From NCBI RefSeq assembly GCF_028128615.1, contig NZ_AMDP01000002.1, positions 62,001 to 126,000 of the forward strand: 64,000 bases of DNA, given 5' to 3'. The DNA comes from Enterococcus sp. 5H. GTDB taxonomy: Bacteria > Bacillota > Bacilli > Lactobacillales > Enterococcaceae. This document shows, piece after piece, positions 8,886 to 19,069 of the stretch (position 1 is its first letter; every line of letters starts with the position of its first letter). A program made the translations under genes and the position numbers. Below the pieces are notes generated by a model. That model saw nothing but the letters and a program-made list of their open reading frames with translations, was not told where the DNA came from and ran no database searches.

Positions 8886-9584
8886 TTAATGAACTCGGGT
8901 TAAAATCCACGGTCTAGCTGTTCCTTCAGCATCCTGTTTTGTTGAAGTTGAAGTAAGAATCAGTTTTTTGTTCTCGTAATTAGAAAATGTATATCTTAAT
9001 GTTTCATCTGAATTAAGATAGACTAGTGATTTATCTGTCTTTTTACTCTCCAGTGTTAGCGGAATCGTTTCACGATCAGAGGCATCTTCTGCTTTTGCTA
9101 GAAGTAAATCGATTTTTAGAGGATCAAAAGTCGCTTTGACTTGAATAAATGCTGGATAATCAGATTCAGTAGATTGCCAGCTACCCAAAATATTCTCAGT
9201 AGAAATTTGTTGCTGTTTTTTTAAAATAATTGGGGCTAATGAACCGCCAACAGCATTTGGCTCAACCTCATAAGTTGGATAAACAGTTACCGTGCCTTCT
9301 TCTAATTTAAAGGTATAGTGAGATTTTTTATCATCAGTCTCATAGGTATATATAGTATTTTCTTCTGTAAAATCAATGGTTAAATGTGTTGAATTAAAAT
9401 CTATTTTTTGGTTATCACTTGTAATTACATAAGATCCATAATCATAGCTATCTGCAAACCAAGTCCCTACAATTTTCTGAACCGTATCAGTGTTAATGCT
9501 ATTTTTTCCCTGTGGTCTTGTATGACATGCGCTCAAAAAGAAAATAGTAAATACCAATGTTAAACCAACCAATTTTTTCTTCAT
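8886..9584 (-). CDS. Putative lipoprotein with two lipocalin-like repeats
   Basis: A 232-residue secreted protein. It has a lipoprotein signal: KKK, a hydrophobic run, then the lipobox FLSAC with the lipidated cysteine at residue 20. The mature part contains two segments that each open with a G-[TS]-W motif (VGTWFADSYDYG near 40 and LGSWQSTESDYP near 135) followed by beta-rich sequence. This suggests a duplicated lipocalin-like or DUF-type beta-barrel. It would sit on the outer face of the membrane. The ribosome binding site is AAGGAGTTG. It is transcribed against both neighbours and seems monocistronic. Function unknown. Confidence 0.75.
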   Translation of the reverse strand: MKKKLVGLTLVFTIFFLSACHTRPQGKNSINTDTVQKIVGTWFADSYDYGSYVITSDNQKIDFNSTHLTIDFTEENTIYTYETDDKKSHYTFKLEEGTVTVYPTYEVEPNAVGGSLAPIILKKQQQISTENILGSWQSTESDYPAFIQVKATFDPLKIDLLLAKAEDASDRETIPLTLESKKTDKSLVYLNSDETLRYTFSNYENKKLILTSTSTKQDAEGTARPWILTRVH

Positions 9585-9733
9585 AAACTAACAACTCCTT
9601 ATCTTTTTATCTTAGTTTATCATAATGACTGTTTTATGAAACAAGAGATTAGATTTAATCTTAGCAACTAAGACTAAAAAAAACTTTTGTTTTGTAGTAT
9701 AATTTTGAAGGAATAGAGGAAAGGTGGGAGCTT

Positions 9734-12496
9734 ATGGAAAAAAGTCAGGTTTATGCAGTAGTTGATATCGAAACAACTGGTACAGATCCCACTGTTGATC
9801 GAATTATTCAGTTCGGTTGTGTATTGATCCAAGACGGTGAAATTATTTCTCGTTTTGCTACTGACATTAATCCTAATCAAGCCATTTCTAAACAAATTCA
9901 GCACCTGACAGGTATTAGTAATTCACGTGTGCGAAAGGCACCTTATTTTGAAGATGTGGCGTTAACTATTTATAATTTATTAGCGGATACCGTTTTTGTT
10001 GCACATAATATTTATTTTGATTATTCATTTTTAACCCATGAATTAGTTCGTTGTGGTGCACCTAAGTTAAAAATACCCGGAATTGATACTGTTGAGCTGG
10101 CACAGATTTTTTTACCTACAGAAAAAAGCTTTCGTTTGGGGGATTTAGCAGATAGCCTAGGGTTAATCCATGAAAATCCCCACCAAGCAGATAGTGATGC
10201 TCAAGTAACAGCAGAATTGTTGTTGTTAATTGAAGCAAAAATGAGACGTCTTCCTTTAATCACAATGGAGGCGATTGATCGCTTGAGTCAATTGACAGGG
10301 ATGGATACGAGTGCTTATATTCATGAAATTTATGAAGAAATGAAACAAAATATCCAACCTTTACCTAAAGAGCAACATGTAGTATCTGGGATTGCTTTAC
10401 GGCGTAAAGAAGTGACTTTATTTGAAGAAAAATTATATGGTGAATCGATCTTTCCTGTTAAGAAAAAAGCAAAGGAAAAAGTCTTTGGTCAAATAATTGG
10501 TTATCGTTCTGAACAAAGCCGAATGATGAATTTGGTTTATGAACATTTTATCAACGATGAACATAAGGATTTGTTTGTTGAAGCAGCAACGGGAATAGGG
10601 AAAACGCTAGGATACTTATTTCCGCTTAGTTATTTAGCAACCCCGGAAAACCCAGTTATTATTAGTACAGTTTCAATTGTTTTACAAAATCAGCTAGCGG
10701 AGAAAGATATTCCATTTGCAAATCAGCTTTGCCCAAAACCGTTGCAAGCAACGATTATTAAAAGTCATCGGCATTATATCGATTTGCAGCGATTTAAAGC
10801 AACATTGAATTCACCTGTTAAACAAAAACAGTATGCATTGTACCAAATGGGCGTTTTGGTTTGGTTGTTAGAAACGGAAACGGGTGATTTGGATGAATTG
10901 CAATTAACTAATTTCAATCATATTTTCTGGAAAGAGGTTGCTCATCGAGGGGTAGATTTTCTATCGGACCAAGATAATCTTTATCAAGAGGATTTTGTTC
11001 GTTTCTTATATAAAAAAGTCAAGCAAAGCAATGTTTTAATTGTGAATCATGCTTTTTTAGCACAGGAAACATTAAGAGAGCTGCCGATTTTACCTAAAAG
11101 TTCTTATTTAATTATTGATGAAGCGCATCATTTGCCAGATATTGCTGGTAAAATTGCAAACCGTCAATTTAATTATGCTTCTTTTAAAAAACAAGTAGCA
11201 GGTTATTTGGAAGAAGAGCAATTATTCGATCAAGTAATGCAAGTCTTTAAACAAGAAAAAGAAGGACAGCGTTTGTTGCGAATTTACTGTAAAGCTTTGG
11301 GGGATTTAGTAGAAGAATTTAGTGATTTATTTTATGAGATTAATCAACTGTTTCCTAAAGAGCAGCAAGTGATGGAGCCCGTGTTGTTAACAAAACAACG
11401 ATTTGATCATTTGTCTTTAACTGGGGAACGGAGTATTCAAAAAATTGAAGTTCTTTTATCAGAAATGCTGGAAATACAAGAAAGAATTCAACAATTGATT
11501 ACTAAATACTTAGATAAATATACGGCATCAGACCGTATTATTTTCGTTAGTTTACTACAATTTTTTGATCGGGTGGAATATTTGTATGAATGTTTTGATA
11601 TTTATGTCAATCAATGGCAGCCGCGCTGGATCAAGGAGTACAGTCAAAGTATACAAGGGAATAGTTTATTATCAATCAATGATCTAGATGCCAGCATTTT
11701 ACCTGAAACAATATGGTATGCGCGTTATCAACGAATTCTATATACAGGCGGAACACTAAAATTTGGAAATGATAAAAAATATTTACCTGAAAAGTTGGGT
11801 TTAACAGATATTGTGTTTAAAACATTACCAGACCCTTATAACTATGAGAAAAATGCTCGTTTATTTATACCATCTGAGGCGATTGCAATCAGTCAGGCGA
11901 AAACGGCTGAATTTTCCGCTTATATTGCATCTGTTTTGCAAGAGTTAGCTCAACTTGATCGTTCGGTTTTGGTTCTTTTTACGTCTCATGAAGTCCTGTC
12001 TAGTGTTTATTATCGTCTGCATCCATTATTTTTAAATGAGGGTAGGGAACTTTTGGCACAAGGAATTAGTGGCAGCCGTGAAAAAATTCTAAAACGCTTT
12101 GCTCATTCAAAAAATAGTGTGTTACTTGGTGCGGATAGTTTTTGGGAAGGTGTCGATTTACCTGGGGAGACCTTATCACTTTTAGTGGTGACACGATTGC
12201 CTTTTGAAAATCCTAAGAGACCTTTTGTTAAAGCGCGTTATGATTATCTTGAAGAAAAAGGAATTCAGGCGTTTACCCATGAAGCACTGCCCAAAGCCGC
12301 GTTACGATTACGCCAAGCGTTAGGCCGTTTGATACGCTCTGAAAAAGATAAAGGAGCCTTAATTGTTCTAGATAGACGTTTGATTACAGCGAAATATGGA
12401 AAACGTATGATTAAGGCTTTACCGAAAAATCTGCCAGTTAAAGAAACCTCTATAGAAGAAATTGTTTCTGAACTAAAAGAATTTTTAAACAATTAA
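9734..12496 (+). CDS. dinG: DinG-type helicase with DEDDh 3'-5' exonuclease domain
   Basis: A 920-residue protein in the Gram-positive DinG layout. An N-terminal DnaQ-like exonuclease (residues 1-165: D11 and E13 in VVDIETTG, HNIYFDYSFL, HQADSDAQ) is followed by an XPD/Rad3-like superfamily 2 helicase. Walker A AATGIGKT is at 284-291 and the DEAH box at 462-465. Late motifs are GADSFWEGVDLPG and RQALGRLIRSEKD. As expected for this branch, no iron-sulfur cysteine cluster is evident between motifs. It probably acts in DNA repair or degradation; in Staphylococcus aureus the orthologue is chiefly a 3'-5' exonuclease. It is followed by tseB-aspB-asnS, the order conserved in Bacillus. Confidence 0.93.
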   Translation: MEKSQVYAVVDIETTGTDPTVDRIIQFGCVLIQDGEIISRFATDINPNQAISKQIQHLTGISNSRVRKAPYFEDVALTIYNLLADTVFVAHNIYFDYSFLTHELVRCGAPKLKIPGIDTVELAQIFLPTEKSFRLGDLADSLGLIHENPHQADSDAQVTAELLLLIEAKMRRLPLITMEAIDRLSQLTGMDTSAYIHEIYEEMKQNIQPLPKEQHVVSGIALRRKEVTLFEEKLYGESIFPVKKKAKEKVFGQIIGYRSEQSRMMNLVYEHFINDEHKDLFVEAATGIGKTLGYLFPLSYLATPENPVIISTVSIVLQNQLAEKDIPFANQLCPKPLQATIIKSHRHYIDLQRFKATLNSPVKQKQYALYQMGVLVWLLETETGDLDELQLTNFNHIFWKEVAHRGVDFLSDQDNLYQEDFVRFLYKKVKQSNVLIVNHAFLAQETLRELPILPKSSYLIIDEAHHLPDIAGKIANRQFNYASFKKQVAGYLEEEQLFDQVMQVFKQEKEGQRLLRIYCKALGDLVEEFSDLFYEINQLFPKEQQVMEPVLLTKQRFDHLSLTGERSIQKIEVLLSEMLEIQERIQQLITKYLDKYTASDRIIFVSLLQFFDRVEYLYECFDIYVNQWQPRWIKEYSQSIQGNSLLSINDLDASILPETIWYARYQRILYTGGTLKFGNDKKYLPEKLGLTDIVFKTLPDPYNYEKNARLFIPSEAIAISQAKTAEFSAYIASVLQELAQLDRSVLVLFTSHEVLSSVYYRLHPLFLNEGRELLAQGISGSREKILKRFAHSKNSVLLGADSFWEGVDLPGETLSLLVVTRLPFENPKRPFVKARYDYLEEKGIQAFTHEALPKAALRLRQALGRLIRSEKDKGALIVLDRRLITAKYGKRMIKALPKNLPVKETSIEEIVSELKEFLNN

Positions 12497-12581
12497 GAGA
12501 AAGAAATTCGCTTTTTTGCTATTAAAGTGAACTAATTTTCTGCTATAATGGTAGCCAGTAAGTTTGGAAAGGACGAGAAGA

Positions 12582-13088
12582 TTGCAAGAGCAAGAAAACC
12601 GAAATGAAGAAAAAAAGACTAAGATTTTGTTAAGCATAATTACGATTTTATTAGTGATTATTGTTATGATTGCTATTTTCTATGTTCGTTCGACTCATCC
12701 AAGAACTCAGGCGAAAAAAGAAGCAACCGAAATCGCAAAAGAATATGCGCAGTTAACTACCGTAGATAATTTTTATTGGTTTACCAGAAAAGAAACATAT
12801 TTTAGTGTAACTGGTAAAAATGCTGAGGGTGAAAATTTAGTTGTTATTATTCCTGAAAAAGATGGTGACGTAACCGTTCTAAATCAAAAAGACGGCGTAG
12901 AAGAAGGTCAGATCCGTCAAATTATGGAGACGGACTATCAAGAAAATAATATCCAAAAAATTAGTTTAGGATTGTATGATGGCAAACCAACCTGGGAAGT
13001 TGTTATAAAGGATAAAGATGGTTTGTTGAGCTATTATTTACTGTCATTTGAAAAAGCAGAAGAAATCATGGTTATTAAAAATGTCTGA
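12582..13088 (+). CDS. tseB: TseB/YpmB-like DUF5590 cell wall-associated protein
   Basis: A 168-residue protein with a short charged cytoplasmic tail, one N-terminal transmembrane helix (ILLSIITILLVIIVMIAIFY, about residues 15-34) and an extracytoplasmic domain. Position between dinG and aspB, size and topology match Bacillus YpmB/TseB, which binds penicillin-binding protein PBP2A and modulates cell elongation. The TTG at 12582 is preferred because GGAAAGGA (12567-12574) is correctly spaced. An upstream TTG at 12564 would precede that site. The functional assignment rests mainly on synteny and topology. Confidence 0.8.
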   Translation: MQEQENRNEEKKTKILLSIITILLVIIVMIAIFYVRSTHPRTQAKKEATEIAKEYAQLTTVDNFYWFTRKETYFSVTGKNAEGENLVVIIPEKDGDVTVLNQKDGVEEGQIRQIMETDYQENNIQKISLGLYDGKPTWEVVIKDKDGLLSYYLLSFEKAEEIMVIKNV

Positions 13089-13129
13089 CGAGACTAATTA
13101 TTAACTTTAAAGAAATTCCAATAGATTAA

Positions 13130-13245
13130 AATTGAGGCTGTGACAGAAGTGTTAAAATTGCTTCTGCTCTCGCCGTTTATTCAGGTATAGTGTGTGATGT
13201 AAAACTAATCTGTAGTTTATGTCCGTTACACATACATGAAAAAAT
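13130..13245 (+). repeat. Dispersed hairpin element, degenerate copy C
   Basis: This stretch between tseB and aspB contains CGTTTATTCAGGTATAGTG (13170-13188), which aligns closely with CGTTTATTCGGATGTAGTG at 37571. It is followed by a decayed version of the hairpin (TGTGTGATGTAAAACT, then AGTTTATGTCCGTTACACA). The stem is interrupted and has no U-tract. It also carries an AGAAGTGTTAAAATTGCTTCT hairpin just upstream. It may have lost terminator function, leaving tseB and aspB transcriptionally linked. Confidence 0.5.
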
Positions 13246-13260
13246 GAATGGAGTGAAAGT

Positions 13261-14451
13261 ATGGAAATCTCAAAACGCGCACAAAAATTAGAACCTTCTG
13301 TTACTTTGGCTGCAGCAGCTAAAGCCAATGCATTAAAAGCACAGGGTAAAGATATTTTAAGTTTAACAGTAGGCGAACCAGATTTTACTACGCCAAAAAA
13401 TATTCAGCAAGCTGCAATTCAAGCTATTGAAAGTGGGAAAGCTAGTTACTATACTCCTTCAGCGGGAATTCCACAGTTACGGGAAGCTGTAGTTCAACAC
13501 ATTGAAACCTACTATCAATTACAGTACCAACCGAAAAATGTGATTGTAACAGACGGAGCAAAGTTTGCTTTATATTTACTTTTCCAAGCAGTTTTAAATC
13601 TAGGTGATGAAGTTATTATTCCCGTTCCATATTGGGTTAGCTATGGTGAACAAGTTAAGCTAGCTGAAGGGGTTCCAGTCTTTATTACAGGTGCGCAAGA
13701 AAAGGAATTCAAGGTTACAGTTGAACAATTAGAAGCTGCCCGTACTGATAAAACCAAATTGCTGATATTAAATTCACCGTCCAATCCGACTGGGATGATT
13801 TATTCGGAAGAAGAATTACGCAGCATTGGCGAGTGGGCTGTTGCAAATAATATTTTGATTGTAGCAGATGATATCTATGGACGATTAGTCTATAATGGTG
13901 CCACATTTACGCCAATAGCATCTTTATCTGAGGCAATTCGTCAACAAACAATTATTATCAATGGTGTATCAAAAAGTTATGCTATGACAGGTTGGCGAAT
14001 CGGTTATGCCGTTGGTGATGATAAAATTATTTCAGCAATGAACGATATTGCGTCCCAATCGACTAGTAACCCAACCGCAGTCAGTCAGTATGCAGCAGTC
14101 GAAGCATTACTTGGTGAACAGGATACAGTAGAAACGATGCGTCAGGCTTTTGAAGAACGTTTAAATACAATTTACCCACAGTTTGCTGCATTACCAGGGT
14201 TTAAATTACAAAAACCTCATGGCGCGTTTTATCTATTTCCAAATATTAAGGAAACGATGGACTTATGCGGATATACCGATGTGACTAAATGGGTGGATGA
14301 CTTATTAGAAGAAGCCCAAGTTGCATTAGTTACAGGTGCAGGCTTCGGTGCCCCAGAAAACGTTCGGATTAGTTATGCAACAGACTTAGCAACCTTAGAA
14401 GAAGCGGTAAAACGAATCGCTGCTTTCATAGAAAAAAAATCAAAGAATTAA
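13261..14451 (+). CDS. aspB: Class I aspartate aminotransferase
   Basis: A 396-residue PLP-dependent fold-type I aminotransferase that would interconvert aspartate + 2-oxoglutarate and oxaloacetate + glutamate in the cytoplasm. Diagnostic elements are SLTVGEPDFTTP (about 34-45), NSPSNPTG (171-178), DDIYGRLVY (about 203-211), the PLP lysine K238 in GVSKSYAMTGWRIGY, and the carboxylate-binding arginine in NVRISYA near residue 369. It closely follows the Bacillus AspB subfamily. It precedes asnS by 50 bases, so aspartate supply and asparaginyl-tRNA formation are co-expressed, as in Bacillus. The ribosome binding site is GGAGTG. Confidence 0.92.
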   Translation: MEISKRAQKLEPSVTLAAAAKANALKAQGKDILSLTVGEPDFTTPKNIQQAAIQAIESGKASYYTPSAGIPQLREAVVQHIETYYQLQYQPKNVIVTDGAKFALYLLFQAVLNLGDEVIIPVPYWVSYGEQVKLAEGVPVFITGAQEKEFKVTVEQLEAARTDKTKLLILNSPSNPTGMIYSEEELRSIGEWAVANNILIVADDIYGRLVYNGATFTPIASLSEAIRQQTIIINGVSKSYAMTGWRIGYAVGDDKIISAMNDIASQSTSNPTAVSQYAAVEALLGEQDTVETMRQAFEERLNTIYPQFAALPGFKLQKPHGAFYLFPNIKETMDLCGYTDVTKWVDDLLEEAQVALVTGAGFGAPENVRISYATDLATLEEAVKRIAAFIEKKSKN

Positions 14452-14501
14452 AATTACTATATTCGGGATAGGCAAAAAAAGAAATGAACGGAGAGACAAT
14501 T

Positions 14502-15800
14502 GTGGAACAAATTCAAATTATTGATTCAAAACATCATGTTGGAGAAACTGTAAAAATCGGAGCGTGGATTGCTAACAAACGTTCAAGTGGGAAAATTGCT
14601 TTCTTACAACTACGTGATGGTACAGCTTATTTTCAAGGAATTGTTGTGAAAAGTGAAGTACCAGAAGAAGTTTTCCAATTAGCTAAAGGCTTAACACAAG
14701 AAACATCTGTATGGATTATAGGTGAAATCAGAGAAGATAGCCGTTCAAAATTTGGTTATGAAATTGGGGTTACTGGAATTGAAGTGATTGGTGAAAGTCA
14801 TGAATACCCAATTACTCCTAAAGAACATGGAACAGACTTTCTAATGGATCACCGTCATTTATGGTTACGTTCTTCTCGTCAGCACGCCATTATGCAAATC
14901 CGTAATGAAATCATTCGTGCGACGTACCAATTCTTTAATGATAATAATTTTGTTAAAATTGATCCGCCGATCTTAACTGCAAGTACAGCAGAAGGAACAA
15001 CTGATTTATTTGAAACAAATTACTTCGATCAAAAAGCTTATTTATCTCAAAGTGGTCAATTATATATGGAAGCGGCAGCCTTAGCTTTTGGTAAAGTCTT
15101 TTCATTTGGTCCAACTTTCAGAGCAGAAAAATCGAAAACACGTCGTCATTTGATTGAATTCTGGATGATTGAGCCTGAAATGGCCTTTATGCATCAAGAA
15201 GAAAGCTTAGAAGTTCAAGAACAATATGTTTCTTTCTTAGTTCAAAGCGTACTTGATAACTGCGATCAAGCTTTAGATGTGCTGGAACGTGATAAAGAAG
15301 TACTGAAAAAATATACACAATTACCATTCCCACGCATTTCTTATGATGAAGCAGTGGAATTGTTGAAGAAAAATGGTTTTGATGATATCGAATGGGGCGA
15401 CGATTTTGGTTCACCGCATGAAACCTTTATTGCAAATTCATTTGACCGTCCTGTATTTATCTTAAACTATCCAAAAGCAATTAAAGCTTTTTATATGAAA
15501 CCACATCCAACTCGTGAAGATGTTGTCATTTGTGCTGACATGATCGCACCGGAAGGCTATGGAGAAATCATTGGCGGTTCTGAAAGAGCGATTGACTATG
15601 ATTACCTATTAGAACAAATTAAAAACCATAACCTAGATGAAAAAGAATATTCTTGGTATTTAGATTTACGTCGTTACGGATCAGTGCCCCACTCTGGTTT
15701 TGGTTTAGGGTTAGAACGCACAGTTACATGGTTAGCAGGAATCGAGCATGTTCGTGAAGCAAGTCCATTCCCACGTTTGTTAAACCGTATTTATCCTTAG
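14502..15800 (+). CDS. asnS: Asparaginyl-tRNA synthetase
   Basis: A 432-residue class IIb aminoacyl-tRNA synthetase that charges tRNA-Asn with asparagine. The N-terminal OB-fold ([20 protein letters not shown]) binds the anticodon. Class II motif 2 is [21 protein letters not shown] (split about 213-233) and motif 3 is [13 protein letters not shown] near the C-terminus. I chose GTG 14502, with CGGAGAGA (14489-14496) as ribosome binding site; an in-frame ATG at 14484 lies upstream of that site. Unlike many Firmicute asnS genes, there is no room for a T-box leader directly upstream, consistent with operon expression from aspB. Confidence 0.95.
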   Translation: MEQIQIIDSKHHVGETVKIGAWIANKRSSGKIAFLQLRDGTAYFQGIVVKSEVPEEVFQLAKGLTQETSVWIIGEIREDSRSKFGYEIGVTGIEVIGESHEYPITPKEHGTDFLMDHRHLWLRSSRQHAIMQIRNEIIRATYQFFNDNNFVKIDPPILTASTAEGTTDLFETNYFDQKAYLSQSGQLYMEAAALAFGKVFSFGPTFRAEKSKTRRHLIEFWMIEPEMAFMHQEESLEVQEQYVSFLVQSVLDNCDQALDVLERDKEVLKKYTQLPFPRISYDEAVELLKKNGFDDIEWGDDFGSPHETFIANSFDRPVFILNYPKAIKAFYMKPHPTREDVVICADMIAPEGYGEIIGGSERAIDYDYLLEQIKNHNLDEKEYSWYLDLRRYGSVPHSGFGLGLERTVTWLAGIEHVREASPFPRLLNRIYP

Positions 15801-15820
15801 TATCGTTTTTATTTAGTAGT

Positions 15821-15850
15821 TAAGACGGAGAATCTATCTTCGTTTTAGCT
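15821..15850 (+). terminator. Terminator-like hairpin after asnS
   Basis: TAAGACGGAGA (15821-15831) pairs with TCTTCGTTTTA (15837-15847), using G-U wobbles. The following AGCTGCTATTTTA is only weakly U-rich. Confidence 0.5.
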
Positions 15851-16011
15851 GCTATTTTAATGTATTTAACTTTTTAATTGAACCAGTAAATTTTTTGGTA
15901 AGAATGTATGAAAAAAGAGCAAAAGTTATCATGAAAAAGTAAAGTAAATTGTTTAGAAATCCAAGATTATGTGGTAGAATCAATAGAAAGTACAAAAAAG
16001 GAATGACTTGA

Positions 16012-16911
16012 ATGGAAAATCCAACTCAAATTAAAAGAAAACATTTTCGTTTTCCAGCTTACGATGATGAAATCGGTGTAAAATTAACTTCTGAAAATAA
16101 GAGAAGACTATTTCAAGATGAGCCGGAACTTAATAAAAATATGACTCAAACACAGCAAAGCACACCAGTAATGGATCCTGTTACTGTTCAGCCTGTGTCT
16201 TCTAAACAACCAACTAAAACGAATGCGCAGCACGTTGCTCACAGCCAAGAGCAAATGGAAGAGCTGGCTAGACACAAATCTAATTTACCAAATTATATGA
16301 TGAGCCACAATAAAGTAGCCAGCCCAAAGCAAAAGACTAATTTATTTGGTTCAATGCCGAAAAAAAGTTCGTATAGTAATGGATTTAAGCGCTCAAATGG
16401 ATCAAATAAAATGGCTACTTCTAGAGATTATACGTATGATACTCGTTCTTATTTTGTGCCGAAGTATATACCGGCTTCAGTAATTCCAGAATCCTCTACT
16501 TCTGTTTTATCAGAGCAGGAATTAGCGCAAGCCATGAAGAAAGATCAAGCTACGTATTTACTTTTTGATGATGAACCAGCAGCATTTCAAGTAAAAGGGA
16601 ATGAAGATCCTACTGTTAAAAAATTCAATATTCCTAAAGGTTCACCTGAGATTCCGGTGACTAGACGTCAATACCAACAAATCAAACCTGAGATGGAACG
16701 TTTTGACAAGGAAGAAGATATTAGCCATACTTTGCCGCGTTCACGGAAAGAATTAAAAACAGCTAAACAAAATGCCAAAGGTCAAACTGCTTATGGACAA
16801 AAAGTAGCAGAAGCAGAACAAGATAAAAAGAAGGGAATTCTTGATAAGCCATTGAGTGGTATTATTGAAGATTCCAGCATGGAATTAGAAAACAGCAAGT
16901 ATTTTTCATAA
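16012..16911 (+). CDS. Unknown disordered cytoplasmic protein upstream of murC
   Basis: A 299-residue protein I cannot assign to a family. It begins MENPTQIKRKHFRFPAYDDE and is hydrophilic throughout. There are long Q/S/T/N/K-rich stretches (about 40-150), a Y/F-containing patch (TRSYFVPKYIPASVIP about 142-157), and a charged K/E/Q-rich C-terminal half. No signal peptide or membrane helix is visible. The composition suggests mostly intrinsic disorder with short linear motifs, as in scaffold or division/cell-envelope adaptors. AAAAAGGA precedes the ATG, and its terminator hairpin overlaps the stop codon. It stands alone between asnS and murC. Confidence 0.7.
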   Translation: MENPTQIKRKHFRFPAYDDEIGVKLTSENKRRLFQDEPELNKNMTQTQQSTPVMDPVTVQPVSSKQPTKTNAQHVAHSQEQMEELARHKSNLPNYMMSHNKVASPKQKTNLFGSMPKKSSYSNGFKRSNGSNKMATSRDYTYDTRSYFVPKYIPASVIPESSTSVLSEQELAQAMKKDQATYLLFDDEPAAFQVKGNEDPTVKKFNIPKGSPEIPVTRRQYQQIKPEMERFDKEEDISHTLPRSRKELKTAKQNAKGQTAYGQKVAEAEQDKKKGILDKPLSGIIEDSSMELENSKYFS

Positions 16912-16928
16912 AGTATTTGCTGTTTTTA
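16891..16928 (+). terminator. Terminator overlapping the end of the disordered-protein gene
   Basis: AACAGCAAGTATTT (16891-16904) pairs with AAGTATTTGCTGTT (16911-16924) with G-U wobbles. TTTATC follows. The stop codon lies in the loop. Confidence 0.75.
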
Positions 16929-17132
16929 TCGTCCGTTTTGTCGGAATAGTGAGCAATTTTTTTGTATCCTGATATACTAATTTATTTTTTAGAAATAAAA
17001 GTACGTTTTTTGAAAATTAGAATCAGCTTTTTTAGGTTGATTATTTTATGAATTTGTATGATAATGAGTAGCATACGATTTGTTTAAATTGAAATTGATT
17101 ATCAGTTTTTTACATATGAAAAGAGGATTATA

Positions 17133-18470
17133 ATGAGCAATCAAGAAAATAAATTACATCACTTTGTTGGAATTAAAGGTTCAGGTATGAGTTCATTAGC
17201 ATTGGTGCTTTTTGAAAAAGGCTACCAAGTACAAGGATCTGACGTAGAAGAATATTTTTTCACTCAACGTGATTTAGAAAAAGCCGGCGTCAAAATTTTA
17301 CCGTTTAATGCAGATAATATTTCAAAAGATATGATTGTGATTGCTGGAAATGCTTTTCCAGATAGTCACGAAGAGTTAGTGCGCTCAAAAGAATTAGGGG
17401 CAGAAGTGATTCGCTATCATGATTTTATCGGCCGCTTTATTCAGCCATATACAAGCGTAGCAGTTACAGGTTCTCATGGTAAAACAAGTACAACAGGTTT
17501 GTTGTCTCACATTTTGACAGGTATCGCGCCAACAAGTTATTTAATTGGCGATGGAACAGGTCACGGTGACCCTAATGCGCAGTTTTTTGCGTTTGAAGCT
17601 TGTGAATATCGACGCCACTTTCTTGCGTATGCTCCAGATTATGCGATCATGACGAATATCGATTTCGATCATCCAGATTATTATAAGAGTATAGAAGATG
17701 TTTTTTCTGCGTTCCAAACAATGGCAGGGCAAGTTAAAAAAGGAATCTTTGCTTATGGTGATGACAAATACTTACGTCAGCTGAAAGCGGATGTTCCAAT
17801 CTATTTCTATGGTTTGAATGACGATGATGATATTCAAGCCAAAAATATTCAACGAACTACACAAGGATCATCATTTGATGTTTATCATCAAGAACAATTC
17901 GTCGGTCATTTTGTATTACCAGCATTTGGGCAGCATAATATCATGAACGCTTTAGGTGTGATTGCAGTTGCTTATTTTGAAAAATTAGACATGACAAAAG
18001 TTGCTGAGGAAATGTTAACTTTTGAAGGTGTAAAACGCCGCTTTACTGAGAAAAAAGTTTCTGACATGATTATCGTTGACGATTATGCTCACCATCCAAC
18101 TGAGATTATTGCGACAATTGATGGGGCACGTCAAAAATATCCAGATAAAGAAATTATTGCTGTATTCCAACCACATACATTTACACGTACGATTGCTTTA
18201 ATGGATGAATTCGCTCACGCATTAGATTTAGCCGATCATGTTTATCTTTGTGATATCTTTGGTTCTGCCAGAGAACAACAAGGTGATGTGAAGATTGAAG
18301 ATCTTGGCAATAAAATTCAAAAAGGCGGTCAAGTGATTAAAGAAGAAAATGTTTCTCCGCTGCTGGATCATGAAAATGCTGTAATGGTTTTTATGGGTGC
18401 CGGTGATGTTCAAAAGTTTGAACAAGCATACGAAACACTATTGAGTAATACAACTAGAAGTGTGCTTTAA
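17133..18470 (+). CDS. murC: UDP-N-acetylmuramate--L-alanine ligase
   Basis: A 445-residue Mur ligase that adds L-alanine to UDP-MurNAc, the first amino acid of the peptidoglycan stem peptide, in the cytoplasm. The N-terminal UDP-binding domain has [17 protein letters not shown] (about 10-26). The ATP loop is [13 protein letters not shown] (about 110-122). [10 protein letters not shown] and the C-terminal [11 protein letters not shown] (about 312-322) are further Mur signatures. Length is normal for the family. GAGGAT precedes the ATG. A terminator-like hairpin lies at about 18490, so the gene is probably monocistronic. Confidence 0.95.
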   Translation: MSNQENKLHHFVGIKGSGMSSLALVLFEKGYQVQGSDVEEYFFTQRDLEKAGVKILPFNADNISKDMIVIAGNAFPDSHEELVRSKELGAEVIRYHDFIGRFIQPYTSVAVTGSHGKTSTTGLLSHILTGIAPTSYLIGDGTGHGDPNAQFFAFEACEYRRHFLAYAPDYAIMTNIDFDHPDYYKSIEDVFSAFQTMAGQVKKGIFAYGDDKYLRQLKADVPIYFYGLNDDDDIQAKNIQRTTQGSSFDVYHQEQFVGHFVLPAFGQHNIMNALGVIAVAYFEKLDMTKVAEEMLTFEGVKRRFTEKKVSDMIIVDDYAHHPTEIIATIDGARQKYPDKEIIAVFQPHTFTRTIALMDEFAHALDLADHVYLCDIFGSAREQQGDVKIEDLGNKIQKGGQVIKEENVSPLLDHENAVMVFMGAGDVQKFEQAYETLLSNTTRSVL

Positions 18471-18489
18471 ACGTTTATTTTATTTTTCT

Positions 18490-18526
18490 ATAAGAAGTTT
18501 CAGCTGAAGGGTTGGAGCTTCTTTTT
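18490..18526 (+). terminator. Terminator-like hairpin after murC
   Basis: TAAGAAGTTTCAGC (about 18491) pairs imperfectly with TTGGAGCTTCTT. TTTTAAC follows. Confidence 0.6.
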
Positions 18527-18586
18527 AACTTGCCTTTTGCCGTCATTTTGGTACAATAAACTTATCATTAGTGGAGGTGTACTAAT

Positions 18587-19069
18587 TTGAATATCGGAAA
18601 ACCGAGAAAATTAGGCAAAACCATCGAAGATATTGAGGAAGGCGATTCGCTGTCTTTAACCGAATCGATCGAAGATAAAGATTTACTTCTTTATTTAGGC
18701 TTAACCAATGATGCCAATCCTTTATATATCCAACATGATTATGCCCAAAAAACAGAATATGGCAAACCAATCGTACCATCGATTATGTTGATGGGGATTA
18801 TAACAAGTGCGATTTCGAAGCACTTACCAGGACCTGGTTCTCATGTGGTTAATTTTTCTGTGAATTTTGTTGAACCTGTTTTTCATTACGAGACGTTGAC
18901 GTTTCAGTTTGAAGTAATCAAGGTTGATAAAATGAAAGATGTTGTAACCATTTCAATTGAGGCTGTAAATGAAGAAGAAAGCCGTGTTCTTGATGCGGTC
19001 GTGATGGTACAGCCGCCTCAAGTTACACTAGCAGAATTAGAAGAGAAAGTAGGAGAAGTAAATGAATAA
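18587..19069 (+). CDS. MaoC/hot-dog fold dehydratase-like protein
   Basis: A 160-residue single hot-dog domain of the MaoC-like (R-specific enoyl-CoA hydratase) type. The catalytic-loop pattern is visible as GLTNDANPLYIQHDYAQKT (about 43-61): Asp and His occupy the positions used for hydration of trans-2-enoyl thioesters. The GIITSAISKHLPGPGSHV region is also typical. The likely role is hydration of acyl thioesters in lipid metabolism; no fatty-acid gene is adjacent. TTG 18587 is chosen because GGAGGTG (18573-18579) is ideally placed. Its end overlaps the start of the BI-1-like gene by 8 bases, indicating coupling. Confidence 0.82.
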   Translation: MNIGKPRKLGKTIEDIEEGDSLSLTESIEDKDLLLYLGLTNDANPLYIQHDYAQKTEYGKPIVPSIMLMGIITSAISKHLPGPGSHVVNFSVNFVEPVFHYETLTFQFEVIKVDKMKDVVTISIEAVNEEESRVLDAVVMVQPPQVTLAELEEKVGEVNE

